Assembly (NCBI GenBank): GCA_949825045.1
Contig: OX463808.1
Location: 31,929,674 to 31,993,673 of the forward strand
Origin: Argyresthia goedartella
Taxonomy: Eukaryota > Arthropoda > Insecta > Lepidoptera > Argyresthiidae
Length of the DNA: 64,000 bases
Reading direction: 5' to 3'
The position numbers and the translations under genes are program-made. Under the pieces are notes generated by a model, which saw only the letters and a list, made by a program, of their open reading frames with translations, was not told the DNA's origin and did not search any database. Positions 31,906-42,850 of this stretch are shown one piece after another; within the stretch, counting starts at the first letter, position 1, and each line of letters starts with the position of its first letter.

Positions 31906-33112
31906 GTAGGGGTGGTAAATTTGTGCTGCCAGTCGACGTATGGGGACTTCAGCTTCATGACAGAGGCACTGGTGCTAGCAAAGCTGCTGAACAATCTAGC
32001 AAACACAACATTCGATAAAAGACAGTGGCCACACATACAAAATCTACAGATGGCGGATCCAGCGTATAACATTTCAAGACCAGTAGACATATTACTAGAT
32101 GCGAGCGTTTATGCTAATATCGTCATGGGGAGGATACTACGAGGATCACCCAAGGCACCTATCGCTCAACAGACGAAGATTGGATGTGTTTTATTTAGAA
32201 AATTCAAGTCTTTTAGCTGTAATATGGTACTACAAAGCCTGGAAGACATATCAAACTTTTGGGCGATGGAAGACATAACAGAAGATACAAGACACATGAC
32301 CCAATAGGATCAGGATTGCGATTTTTTTTACAAAATACAACAAGACGGCAGCCCGACGGGCGCTATGCAGTCAAAATACCAATGCACCAAAAGTTTAAGC
32401 AATCGTTAGGCGGATCCATGAGATAAGCTGAGGCATAATTCAAACAGCTGGAGAAAAAGATGACAAGGAGTTCGCTGCAAGTTACAAAAAAATCATTCAT
32501 GAGTACATACAACTTAACCACATGAAAATCTGCAAAACACCCAGAGAACCGAACTGTATACTCTCTCACCATGGGGTTCTGAAACTGGATTCCCTAACAA
32601 CTAAACTACGAGTGGTTTTAAACGCATCCGTGATACAGTTTCAACAATCTGATGAACTGCGGACCCAACCTTCAACAAGACCTTCAAGCTTTGATCCCGC
32701 GGTGGAGGAACTTCCGAAATGCCTACACAGCAGATATTAAGAAGTTTTATAGACAGATCTTAATACAAGATGAAGATCAACATCTACAAAAGATCCCGTA
32801 GCAGAATATCAATTATGCACCATCACATATGGCACAAAGGCCGCGCCATATTCAGCTATGAGGACAATCAAACAACTTGTACAGAATGATGGTCAAAATA
32901 TCCACAAAACAATTAATATTCTAAATAACCAGCTATATGTAGATGACCTATTGACGGGAAGCAACAAGTTTGAAGAAGCAAGGTCGACCCAACGGCAACG
33001 TATTGACATATTACAAGGCGGAGGGTTCAACCTACGAAAATGGGCCAGCAACGATTCAAGACTATTAAGCAATTTATCACAAGATCAAGTGAGCAAAAAC
33101 ATGCTGGACTTT

Positions 33113-33141
33113 AAACATGCTCATTTAGAATGAGCATGTTT
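33113..33141. repeat. Perfect 13-bp inverted duplication with 3-nt loop
   Basis: AAACATGCTCATT, loop TAG, AATGAGCATGTTT. It interrupts the BEL RT to RNase H reading frame just before an LGLRWNP block. Confidence 0.9.
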
Positions 33142-34124
33142 TGTAAGACAAGACACTGGGCCTACGGTGGAATCCTCGTACTGACAACTTTACATTCCTC
33201 TTCAATATACGATCCGTCGACATAGCGAAAACTATTACAAAGCATACATTGCTTTCCAACATATCAAAGTTGTACGATCCTTTGGGATGGCTATCACCCG
33301 TAACAGTTAAGACAAAAATTATGTTTCAAAGAAGCTGGATGTCACAAAAAACATGGGTTGAAACTCAAAAACAATGGAGGGAGATTGAGACAGATATGCA
33401 GAATATTAATTGCGTTTCAATACCAAGGTGGATTGGAGATACGGAAAATGAGATGGAACTACACGGACTCTGTGACGCCTCGGAAAAGGCATTCGCTTGC
33501 GTCATATACTGCAAAACGACAAACACAGATGGACAAATTACTGTCCGACAAGTGGCAGCAAAAACAAAACTTGCACCGCTAAACAAAACAGTATCGTTAC
33601 CTAGATTGGAACTGTGCGGGGCATTGCTGCTGGCGCTTCTAATGAAAAAGGTAGTGGAATCATTAAAACAAACGAATGTAACTATACATGGTTGGAAGGA
33701 TTCCATGGTCGTCTTGGGTTGGTTACAAGGAGATCCAGCGCGCTGGAAAATATTCGTAGCAAATCGGGTAAAGGACATCATAATCTCTATGCTCACATCT
33801 TGCTGGAACTACACAACATCTGAAGAGAACGCCGCTGATTGTGCTAGTAGAGGCCTTATTCCATCACAACTACTAACGCATCCCTTGTGTGGGGAGGGGG
33901 GGGGAAAGGGCAATTGGCTACAACACAACAAGCCGTCAATACCAGCATATGCGATTGAGATTCCGGACTTAGAAAGGAAGAAAACTCAAAAAACATGTGC
34001 ACTACAAATATCATCCCCATTGATACTTGAGCTTTTACAAAAATATAGCTCTATCACTCGGGTTAAAAGAATAATATTGTACATCAGCTTATAATAATTA
34101 CATAATGCTTAGTATGCACAATAC

Positions 34125-34772
34125 GTCTGACGTCAATGTGTGAGCACTGGCTCGTACAGTATGATTGTTGGTATTTTAGCAAGTTTAATGTGGGAAGTGT
34201 ATTTCATATTCTTCAACAGTATAATAGGCTTTTTGTAATAGGAGAGTTTTGAGTTTTCGTAGAAATGCACATTCGTTGGAAATATTTTTATAGCTGTCTG
34301 GGAGTTTTGGATCTTTGGTAACAGGAGTTTGTTTTGATGTCTGAGGTAATATAAGTTATTAAGAATGGCTCTGCTCTTGTATGTTTCAGCATGTTTTCTT
34401 ATATTATATTATAGCATGCAGAGGAGAATTTCCACGTATTGCCTTTTATTTTGTATATATGCGGTTTCCAATTTAGGTGTGAGTCTATGACAATACCAAG
34501 CAAAATTGCTTCTTTTATTATTTCTAATTTGATATTATTGGAGGTATAGTTAATATGTAAGGGAGTTTCCTGATGTGGATAAAAGGTTATTAGTTTAGTT
34601 TTTTGGGGGTTTATTTCAAGATTATGATGATTCGTCCAGTCAGTAATTTTATCTAGGCATGTTTTCAGATTTTCATTAACGTGGTCGTTATTTTTGTGCG
34701 AGGAAACTAAATAAATGTCGTCAGCAAATAGGATGCAAGGGATTTCGAGAAATTTTGGTAGGTCATTGATAT
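34125..34772 (-). pseudogene. LINE-D, RT second half (split element)
   Basis: Minus-strand translation starts at INDLPKFLEIPCILFADDIY and continues through LEINPQKTKLITF to a LGIVIDSHLNWKPHI thumb, then loses frame. The missing first half of RT lies at 39770-40540, on the other side of the DIRS block. The two halves abut within the same RT motif (FLFLI / YINDLP). Confidence 0.8.
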
Positions 34773-34774
34773 TT

Positions 34775-35100
34775 GATGATCAAACGAACTTCTCAAGTGA
34801 AGTTCGATCAAGATTATACTAATCGTTTTATTCGAAGATATATTAGACATGGTAGTAATCAATTATCTACATAGACTTGCACATTTAAGAGTAAAGGTTT
34901 TTATTTACTTTGAACGCAGTTTTTGTGAACGCGTCCATTGTTTGCTGTTCTCTTATTGGTCCGCGCCTGATCACCTCATAGTTTTAGAGATAGTTAACAA
35001 AACTGTCTTTGGGAAGGGCGGGAGGGACCTGGTATATCTTCGAATAAAACGATTAGTATAATCTTGATCGAACTTCACTTGAGAAGTTCGTTTGATCATC
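34775..35100. mobile_element. 326-bp foldback derived from DIRS ends
   Basis: Perfect 68-bp inverted ends (34775-34842 and 35033-35100). Each holds an inner hairpin, CGAACTTC-TCAAGT-GAAGTTCG. The interior (34846-34980) matches the right end of the neighbouring DIRS element (39598-39732) in inverted orientation with a few differences. A related pair of DIRS ends thus seems to have closed up around about 190 bp, perhaps as a non-autonomous derivative. The short open frame inside is probably chance. Confidence 0.75.
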
Positions 35101-35342
35101 AATTATACAAATCGTTTTATTCTTCAGATATATTTGACATGGTAGATGTTTAGAGATAAGTTTTGTTAATAAAGCTTTTAAAGAAAAGAACATGAAACTA
35201 ACATGTTTTTTATTCATTAGTTTTAATTATGGTTACAAAAGAGTTCTTTTGTAGATTATCCTTAAACACTAATATCTTATGTTCGTATGTATGACGTATT
35301 ATAATAGGGATTCATTTCTAACTAGTCTCTAATATTCTTAAT

Positions 35343-36335
35343 TAATCACAATGATAGGATCGTCCTCGCAAAAGTATCTTCTTGTATTATAGGACGATTA
35401 TAGAACTTAGCGAAAGTCTCAGACGTCTTAGTCCAACCGGCTGTCTTTCTAATAACGTCCAGTGAAACCCCAGCTGCATGTGCCGCGGATGTTGATGCGG
35501 GGCGCGTGCTATGTACGCTGAACTGCTCTACATCCACGCCATATTCACCTTGTGTCTGTTTTATCCACCTACTAATGGACTGCGATGTGGCATCTCTATG
35601 GGGCGGTTTTATAGTTATGAATAGGTGTTTTGTTACATTTGTCCTTAATTTTTTAGTAATGGCAAGGTAATCTTCGAGGGTTTTTGCTGGACATATAGGT
35701 GGTTTATCCGAAAAGTATGGAAGCGACAGGACTGGTTGGTCTCTTCCTGCGGCAGAGGTTTTGATTATATCATTAATTACAATTTTTATCCCATTCTGAG
35801 AAAATCTAATATTTTCGGTTTTAATCAAGCTTAAGGTTTGTACTCTATGCCCTGTACATAGGGCCAGCAATATAACGGCTTTCTTTGTAACTTTTTCCAA
35901 ACAAAGTTGGTTATGTGGGAACCAACCTGCTATGTGGTCTAGAACTACTTGTGGTTTCCATGTTCCTGAGTATTTAGCAAGGTTTGGCCTTAATTTGTAC
36001 GCGCCCTTTAGTAAGCGTTTTATTTGTTCGTCTGAGCCTAATTTGTCTCCTAAGAGTAGCGATAGTGCCGAACGGTGACAATTAAGGGTACCGTAGGATG
36101 CGCCCTTTTGAAACTGATTTGCTAAAAAATCTAAGACTGTTGTGACTGACCTGGTGTAGGCGGCTGATTTAATTTCTATGCAATGTTGCCACCACAGTTT
36201 ATACGATACGTTGTATTGTCGTATGGTCGCATCCGATAGTGAGGCTAAGTTGAGGTCGATGGCAGATGGTGGAGAGCCGCGGAGGATGAATGCGTACCTG
36301 AGAGCACTGCGGCACCCAGGGTAAGGTTCTTGTGA
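35343..36335 (-). CDS. DIRS tyrosine recombinase
   Basis: Open through about 330 codons from near 36335; the first clear methionine is at 35900, so the 5' end is uncertain. An N-terminal SAM-like domain (SYKLWWQHCIEIKSAAYTRS) precedes the catalytic domain. Catalytic residues are visible: Arg in LCTGHRVQTLSL, the H-x2-R box in VHSTRPAST, Trp in TAGWTK and the Tyr nucleophile in FAKFYNRPI. The enzyme would integrate circular element DNA. It ends close to the left inverted repeat, as in the family. Confidence 0.8.
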
Positions 36336-36406
36336 AGTGGGTGATGTGTCCTGAAATGCGATTGTAATAGGTCTCTGTGAGGGTTAAGGTAAACTATGTC
36401 TGTAAC

Positions 36407-37800
36407 TCATAAGCTTTTTAAGAGTGGATACCATGCTTGTGAAGGCCAAAGAAGAAAGACAAATATGCCAGATGCTTTGTCATGTATAATTTTTTGTAAA
36501 CATTTGAGTATAACTGAAAAGGGTGGAAAAGCGTAAAAATAATTTTGTTTCCAGTTAATTGTAAAAGCATCAATATTCATTGCGTCAGGATCTGGTTTCC
36601 AAGATACATATAAGGGCATTTTGCATTCGTGCGAGAAGCGAATAAATCTATGGTTGGGATACCCAATTTGTCAATAATGGTTTGAAAGGCGTTTTCGGAG
36701 AGTTCCCAATCTGTGTCTGGGTTGGTTTTTCGTGACTCCTCGTCAGCTTCCTTGTTGTCTTTTGTGTTTATGTATGATGCATGGAGCCAAATTTTTCTTT
36801 GTTCGCACCATTGCCAGATCTGTCTAGTCAAACCGTTCAAATGGGGGTATTGTACCCCGCCCATACGATTCACATAACTAATAGCTGTTATGTTATCTAT
36901 TCGTAATAGTATAGAACATGATGTCATATCTCGAGCAAAACATTTGAGTGTTAAGAACACAGCTAACAATTCTAAGTAATTAATGTGGTATAGTGTTTCT
37001 TCCTCTTTCCATCTGCCATGAACTCTGTTATTGTTAAAAAATCCTCCCCATCCAGTGCGTGATGCATCTGTAAATATCTCAACATCAAAGTTGTTACATC
37101 TCATGGGGCTGTTACATGTGGCAATATTATCTATCCACCATGATAGGTCTTTTAGAATCACTTTAGGTAACTTAATTTTAGAATTATAATTATCATCTTT
37201 CTGGAGGAGGAGGAATTTGACGTTCTAAAATTTTTGTGTATAACCACCCATATCTGACAGCTGGGCAGGCAGCTGTAAGTATACCTATAATCCTAGCATA
37301 TTCCCTCAAAGTACATCCTGGTAGCTTTGAAAACTTTTTGGCCATACTAGATATGTTGTTTCGTTTTTCAGTGGTTAATGCTATTGTCATAGCTTGAGAG
37401 TCATAAATAAATCCCATAAACTTACATTGTTGTTGTGGTTCTAGACAACTTTAAGCATAGTTAACCACAAAACCAAGACATTCGAGTAGTTGAAGTGTTT
37501 CTCTCACATTATTTTTACATTCTTATTAATCATTACCTATGCAGCAGATATCATCCAAGTAAACTACTGATTTATGTCCTTTGTAACGAAGATAGGTAAT
37601 AGCTTCTTTCATAATTTTTGTGGAAGTTCTGGGTGCTGCGGACAGCCCATATGGCAATGCATTGAATTCGTAAGTCGTGTCCCCTGTATTTTCCTGTTCA
37701 AATATAAATCTGAGATACCTACGGTGTGGGGCATATATTGGCACAAGAAGGTATGCTTCTTTTAAATCAATTGTGGCCATGAAACCATTTTTGGGTATTA
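36407..37800 (-). pseudogene. DIRS reverse transcriptase and RNase H, broken
   Basis: RT blocks: MATIDLKEAYLLVPIYAPH, YEFNALPYGLSAAP and YLDD near 37560. A stop follows at 37526, and the connection domain resumes at 37193-37417. RNase H is at 36577-37161, with FTDASRTGWGG and NYLELLAVFLTL. A further frame change near 36600 leads into a C-terminal tail to 36407. A TAG also interrupts the RT start near 37830. Confidence 0.8.
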
Positions 37801-37855
37801 ATTTTGCGGCAGTTCTACGGTCTATGGCATTTTAAAATGGGATGTCTCAACAAAT

Positions 37856-39545
37856 TTATTTAGTGGTTTTAGATTCAGTATGATCACTACTGCCCCCATT
37901 GGGTTTAGGTGTCAAAAAATTTTTTGAGATAAATTGTTGGTCTGACTGTACACACCTAGAGATAGCGCCTAAGCTGGTTAGGTTATTGATGGGGGTTTGC
38001 ATTTCTACTTTTTCAGAAGGACTCCTTTTCATTGTAGGTATTGAGTATTGGATAACTGGTTTCGAAAATGGGATAGGGAATCCATTATAGATCCAGCTAA
38101 GAACAGTGATGTTATTTGTAACATTGAGCCAACAATTATAAAAGATTTGTATACGACAAGCATGTACCTCAGCTATTATTGTGCAGGGCGTGTCGGTGGA
38201 CGATTGCGAGTTGTTGCTGGACGCTGGAATGTCTGTGCAGGCATCCTCCTCGGTACTGGTGGTGGCATCTTTCTCTGTGCCCCCCCTCCTCTGCACCCCC
38301 TGTTGAACTGGTAGGGTTGAAGGTGTTGTTGGTATGGGTACCGAGGAGGGGGTGCCCAGTTTCCCTGGTAGATCCGTTGGGTCTGGGGGGGGGTTAACTG
38401 TCTTGGCCGGAACAATTGTTTTCTTCAACAGCATTCCTTGTTTTTCAATTGTCTTTGATGTCCGGATTTGCTCTGCTAAGTTCGACCCGAACAGGGTACT
38501 GTCTCTTGTTGTTGTTATTGTATTAAAGGATTTATCCAGGCCTGGTGTTATCATTTTTCTTCTTATTGTTTTTATTTGCTGGTGTAAATCGCACAGGATT
38601 TTACAGCTTTTACTGAGTTTTTTGACAGCTTCGGTTTTATCACCTCCCGTTAGTAGCCCTGAGAGGGCTTGGTTGATTGCGGTTATACCAGCTCCTAACT
38701 GTTTCTGTTGCAGGGTCATCTTCAGGTCTCTATTTTTTATTGGTTCAGTGATGGCCGAAGCAATCTCCGGGTTTAGAGCCGGGGCCTGCAGGAGTTTGCA
38801 GTTATTTGGTGTTTTTATATCTTTGAGCATCTTTTCCCTTTCTTCTATTTTTAATCCATTTATTAAAATGGGGCCCCATCTTTGAGCCAGTGGTTCTGGG
38901 ATTTTTTCCCCAAACACATCCTCTTCATTTATTGAGTCGCCAAGGGCGTCCAGTAACTCTTGTTCGATTTCGCTTTCTGTTTCCTGATCAATGTCTGGAA
39001 GTAGCGGTAGCAGCTCTGGGAGTAGCGGTAGCTGGTCTGGGAGTAGCGGTACCGGGTCATGGGCTTGGGTGGCGGTTTCTAAAAAAGAAACACAAATTTT
39101 GTTTTAGGTTATGAATTTTACTTTAGTATCACCAAATATTTGGGTTTTTATTTATTTTTTCAGCTATCAATAGTTTCTCCGTAGATGGAACCATGATTTT
39201 TACTGCATAATTAGTTTTCGTGATGGTTCGAACTCGACCAACCTCCAAGCCTTCGCCGTGTACGTATTTTTGCATCTATGGCGGAATAATTTCGTAATCA
39301 AAGTACGATTATTGGTTCTTTTGATAAGGTGTAAGGATTAGTAAGGCATCTTGGCCGGTATATCAAAAAAAAAAAAAGAAACCAACAGGTTATCCCAAGT
39401 GCGGTGCATGGATTACCGACATGCTATTACCTTGATTTTCGCCATCATCGTCATCGGAGATAGGGACGATACGCCTGCGTTTCTTCCCTTGTTCTTTAAG
39501 CTTTTTTATCTTGTTTTCGTAGTATTCCACAGTCCTTTTAGGCAT
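37856..39545 (-). pseudogene. DIRS gag (leading into RT) with a probable intron
   Basis: Exon 1 runs from ATG 39545 to 39431 and encodes a lysine-rich start (MPKRTVEYYENKIKKLKEQG) and an aspartate run. An apparent 352-bp intron spans 39430-39079. Exon 2 starts at 39078, has PLLP repeats and the GEKIPEPLAQRWGP block, and stays open to 37856. Its end already holds the DIRS RT start (FYNCWLNVTN, GAISRC, KNFLTPKPNGG), after which a frameshift ends it. Splicing is inferred from frame continuity and site quality. Confidence 0.7.
39079..39430 (-). other. Candidate spliceosomal intron in DIRS gag
   Basis: Minus-strand donor CAAG|GTAATA and acceptor TTTCTTTTTTAG|AAACC, with a pyrimidine-rich tract. 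Joining the exons keeps a phase-1 frame, and the interval itself has stops. Confidence 0.65.
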
Positions 39546-40205
39546 TTTTAGATTTTTCAGAAAGAAATGACGTGCTTTTTGCTATGCAAAAAATTGATAT
39601 GAGGTGATCAGGCGCGGACCAATGGGAGAATAGCAAACAATGGACGCGTTCACAAAAACTTCGTTCAAAGTAAATAAAAACCTTTACTCTTAAATGTGCA
39701 AGTCTATGTAGATAATTGATTACTACCATGTCAAATATATCTGAAGAATAAAACGATTTGTATAAAAATAAGAAAAAGAAAACTTCCGATTACGCTGCCT
39801 TGAGGAAGAGGCGTGAGTTATTTTGCAATCCGATCTGTAATTAATTATTTCTTTTGACGTGTGGTCCTAATGATCTATGTGGACATACTGCTTTCTGTTT
39901 CGTAAATACGAAGTAAGCCAATCGTACGCTTTACCTCTTATTCCTACTCCGCGCAGCTTTTCTAAAAGTATATCAAATTGTACCTTGTCGTAAGCTTTCG
40001 TCATATCGACCATTACACCCACAGCATAGTGTTTATCTTGGAGTATGTTATAGATTTCCCGGGTGACTCTATAGACTGCTAGGATAGTGGAACGATTTTT
40101 TCGAAAACCGTTTTGGGACTCGTAAAATATCTTAAACTTTTCACTAAAAGAGTAAATATAATCGTGAAAAGCTTTTTCGAATATTTTGGCTGATTTGGGG
40201 AGAAC

Positions 40206-40425
40206 TGCTTATTAATCGTGATAATGACTAAATATTATATTTTGTATTAGTTAAGCATAAGCAATTTTTAAAAAGAGATCTAATAATCAATCTGTGGGAG
40301 TTTCTACGCCCTTCCTCTCCCACAGTGGTCCAATGTAGAGAAGTGGCAAAAAATTACGATTGCTAAGTATATGTAAAAATCTACAGTAATAAAGACATTT
40401 GGAATTGGAATTGAATTGACTGCAA
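40206..40425 (+). mobile_element. LINE 3' end inserted in LINE-D
   Basis: Plus-strand copy of the 3' UTR family seen at 2565-2810 and 50340-50655, with the conserved CTGTGGGAG/CTCCCACAG hairpin at 40292-40325 and a GGAATTGGAATTG tail. It separates a VNSI block from a SAKIFEKAF block of the host LINE. Confidence 0.7.
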
Positions 40426-41654
40426 TAGGACGATAATGGTCTGGATTTAATTTTGATTTTTTATTATGTATTGGTGTGATTATTGCATTTTTTAAAAGGG
40501 ATGGAAATGTACCTTCTTCACAGGATTGATTGATCAATAAACAGAGAGATAGAGTTTATAGGTCAGCACAGTGTTTAAATAGCATTGGGGGGAAATCGTA
40601 CCTTTACGATTTTGTTATTTTTAAGATTTTATTATAATTTTATTTACATCATGGTATGTAACAAAGTTTATTAACATAGTGTTTGTAATGGGGTGAATAA
40701 CGGGTCGACCATTTGCATGAGCATGTTTGTTTTCTCCTATCGAAGCAAAATAGTGGTTAAAGTGGTTTGAGATTATTTTTGGGTCTAATTGCTCCGTATT
40801 ATAAATAGTGTGATGTTTTGTTTTAATCCATAATAATAAAATAATTTGTGTTTATTTGTGCGTTCGTTAATTATTTTTCACATTGTTTTAACTTTGTTAT
40901 TACCCGTTTTCATTTGTGATATGTACTGGTCGTTTTTTTGAAGCATTTACAGTTCTTTTAAGAATTTTTTCGTATTTTTGTATTGTTCATGAAGTATTTC
41001 ACTATGGGATTATAAGGCGTGTAGTTATAAAAGCCGTTTTGGAATGCATTGATTCAATATATCTGTTAAAATATTATGAAATGTAATGTAGTTATCGTTG
41101 ACATTTGACTCATTATTTAAGATTTTTTCCCAGTTAAGTTCAGTTAGTTAAGCTTTGAAAAGATCCAGGTTTTGCGAAAAAAACATTCTCTTTTCTGTGT
41201 GCCAGACATCGGTTTGTGAGGAATGAGTTGGTGGTATGTTTAATATTAACTCAATGGCCATATGGTTTGTGAATCCTAGATTTTTAACAGATAATTTTTG
41301 GTATTTGTTTGTATTTGTGAATACTAAGTCTATGCAAGTGCTACTTGTTTTTGTAAAGTGAGTGGATGATTTTATGAGTTGGGTTAGATTATGTTCAGAC
41401 ATAGTTTCTGTGAAAGAATTTGACTTACTACTATTTTCTAAAATATTTATATTGAAGTCACCGCCTATTACAATATCAGTGTTAGGGAACTTTTTATCTA
41501 ATAGAATGTCATTTAACTGAGAGTTAAACAGTTTATCGTTGACACCATTCCAATAAGCACATATTAGTATAATATTCTCTTTTATGAGTTTTAAAGCGTA
41601 GAGTTCTAGGGTAAACTCGATAGAAATATCTGAGATAGATGTGAGCTGATCAGA

Positions 41655-41698
41655 TTCAATATAGTCTTTTAGTGATATCACTAAAAGACTATATTGAA
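41655..41698. repeat. 44-bp perfect palindrome
   Basis: Two 22-bp arms meet with no loop at GAT|ATC (41674-41679). It coincides with the 5' edge of recognisable LINE-D sequence. Confidence 0.95.
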
Positions 41699-41728
41699 GA
41701 TAGAGTCGACAATAACTATTTATCAACC

Positions 41729-41824
41729 ATGGTGTTAATCGTTTGTGTGGTCATACTATACGTGTACGTAGCGTTCCAACACTACAAGAAACATACGAGA
41801 AAGTTATTTAAACCCTTAAGGTAG
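41729..41824 (+). CDS. Possible 31-aa membrane peptide
   Basis: A short frame with a strong start context (CAACCATGG). The first 16 residues are hydrophobic (MVLIVCVVILYVYVAF) and the tail is strongly basic (HYKKHTRKLFKPLR). It could be a true small peptide, the first coding exon of a membrane enzyme such as a P450, or chance. I found no downstream exon within the window. Confidence 0.25.
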   Translation: MVLIVCVVILYVYVAFQHYKKHTRKLFKPLR

Positions 41825-41963
41825 CGTTGACAAGTATAATATATAAGTCCAAGAAACAAAATCTTTCAGCTCAATGACAATGTTTTTGATGTCTTTATCG
41901 AAATTTATAATATTTCGGAACGATCCTCTTTAAAATAAAAATACGTCTATGCAATGTCTATGC

Positions 41964-42300
41964 ACAAAGTAAAGTAAAGTAAAGTAAAGTAAAGTAAAGT
42001 AAAGTAATGTTTATTTGCATGAATATAGGTGTACATCGGGTATTTTATAATTGTTTTATTTCCCACGCCTACCGAACGGCGTGGAATCCTGAGGGGGATG
42101 TGCCTTTGGCCGCACGTGAGAGAAAAGAATTGATGAATTTGTTATTACCTTGTCACCGCAGACAGGATAGATTGAAGGCTCGATTCGAGACAGGGGAATG
42201 AGGGAGAGGAGACAGTTTTGGAATGGGGGATGGGATCGAACCCTTGCCGTCGCTGTCCGACGCCGTCGCCGGCGCGCTGCTGGCGGCACGTGGAGTCGCC
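41964..42300 (-). mobile_element. Possible SINE with (AAAGT)n tail
   Basis: A run of AAAGT units at about 41966-42006 would be the 3' tail of a minus-strand element. The minus strand has GGTTCGATCCC near 42232-42242, which fits a pol III B box. No clear A box was found, so the call is tentative. Confidence 0.4.
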
Positions 42301-42690
42301 GCCGATACGACTATGTGCTTCACAACACAAATCACTTGACCGCTGACGCGAATCTAATTACGATCAATAGCCCGACGCTATGAGGTAGATTTACACTCCG
42401 ACCAGGCCCGATGCCTGTATGATAATTGGTACACCGAAATACCATCAATGCCACGGGGCCCGAGCCGCCATGTTATTCTCCCGATGAGACAAGACCAAGA
42501 GTAAAGATAACCTCCAATTTTACATCTCGTTCCGGTACGAGTGACATCTGCGGTCCGTTTCCGCTTAGTGATGTCTCGATTACTCGCGATCGATTCGCGC
42601 AACAAAAAACCGGTGCGTTTCCGACGCATAAATATTAAACAATAATGTCACTTAGTTTCGCTATATTCTGCCATGCAGACGTGCAAATGT
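42300..42690. other. Unassigned spacer
   Basis: Mixed GC sequence with several short overlapping open frames and no recognisable motif or repeat. Confidence 0.4.
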
Positions 42691-42850
42691 TATGATGTAC
42701 ATACAACACAATTATCATAAAATTAAAATTAAAGAAAAGTAAGCACCCATCTAAGAGTGAATGAGCATTAATTTTATTCACAATAAATTTATTATTCTGG
42801 TCATGTTACTTATCTATTTATGTACCTATCATTATATTTATAATATTGCG

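Larger units (their letters stand above)
31387..34095 (+). pseudogene. BEL/Pao element, gag-pol remnant
   Basis: Conceptual translation gives a gag zinc-binding end (CPNCLYCHYNNHCNSAKRC near 31495), then an aspartic protease region with RALLDQSSQ near 31740 and GDFSFMTEALVL near 31950. Next come a damaged RT with ITYGTKAAPYSAMRT and YVDDLLTG near 32940, and the A17 peptidase/RNase H region (LYDPLGWLSPVTVK, DASEKAFACVIY, PRLELCGALLLALL) to about 33890. Frames change at least six times. Integrase is missing: at 34095 the sequence switches to a LINE. Both LTRs are absent. The element was already dead or was disabled when the env-bearing element entered it. Confidence 0.85.
35105..39763 (-). mobile_element. 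DIRS-type tyrosine recombinase retrotransposon
   Basis: Inverted ends of 41 bp match exactly (35105-35145 and 39723-39763). Minus-strand order is gag, RT, RNase H, then tyrosine recombinase, as in DIRS1-like elements. It interrupts LINE-D between two RT motifs without an obvious target duplication, as expected for recombinase-mediated integration. Frameshifts in gag-RT and RNase H make this copy inactive. Confidence 0.85.
39770..41698 (-). pseudogene. LINE-D, endonuclease and RT first half
   Basis: Endonuclease frame 41148-41726 has VIGGDFNINILE, STCIDLVFTNT and NHMAIELIL; it starts inside a palindrome at 41655-41698. The linker is decayed. RT resumes with AIITPIHNKKSKLNPDHYRP near 40480, is interrupted by a LINE tail (40206-40425), then continues with SQNGFRKNRSTI, MVDMTKAYDKVQFDI and PQGSVIGSFLFLI to 39770. 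It continues at 34772 beyond the DIRS block. Confidence 0.8.

Noticed and set aside
39538..39729. Conserved small gene shared by 34849-35061 and 39538-39729
   Set aside because: The shared start (MVVINYLHRLAHLRVKVF) simply reflects the DIRS inverted end present at both sites; the frames diverge after it.
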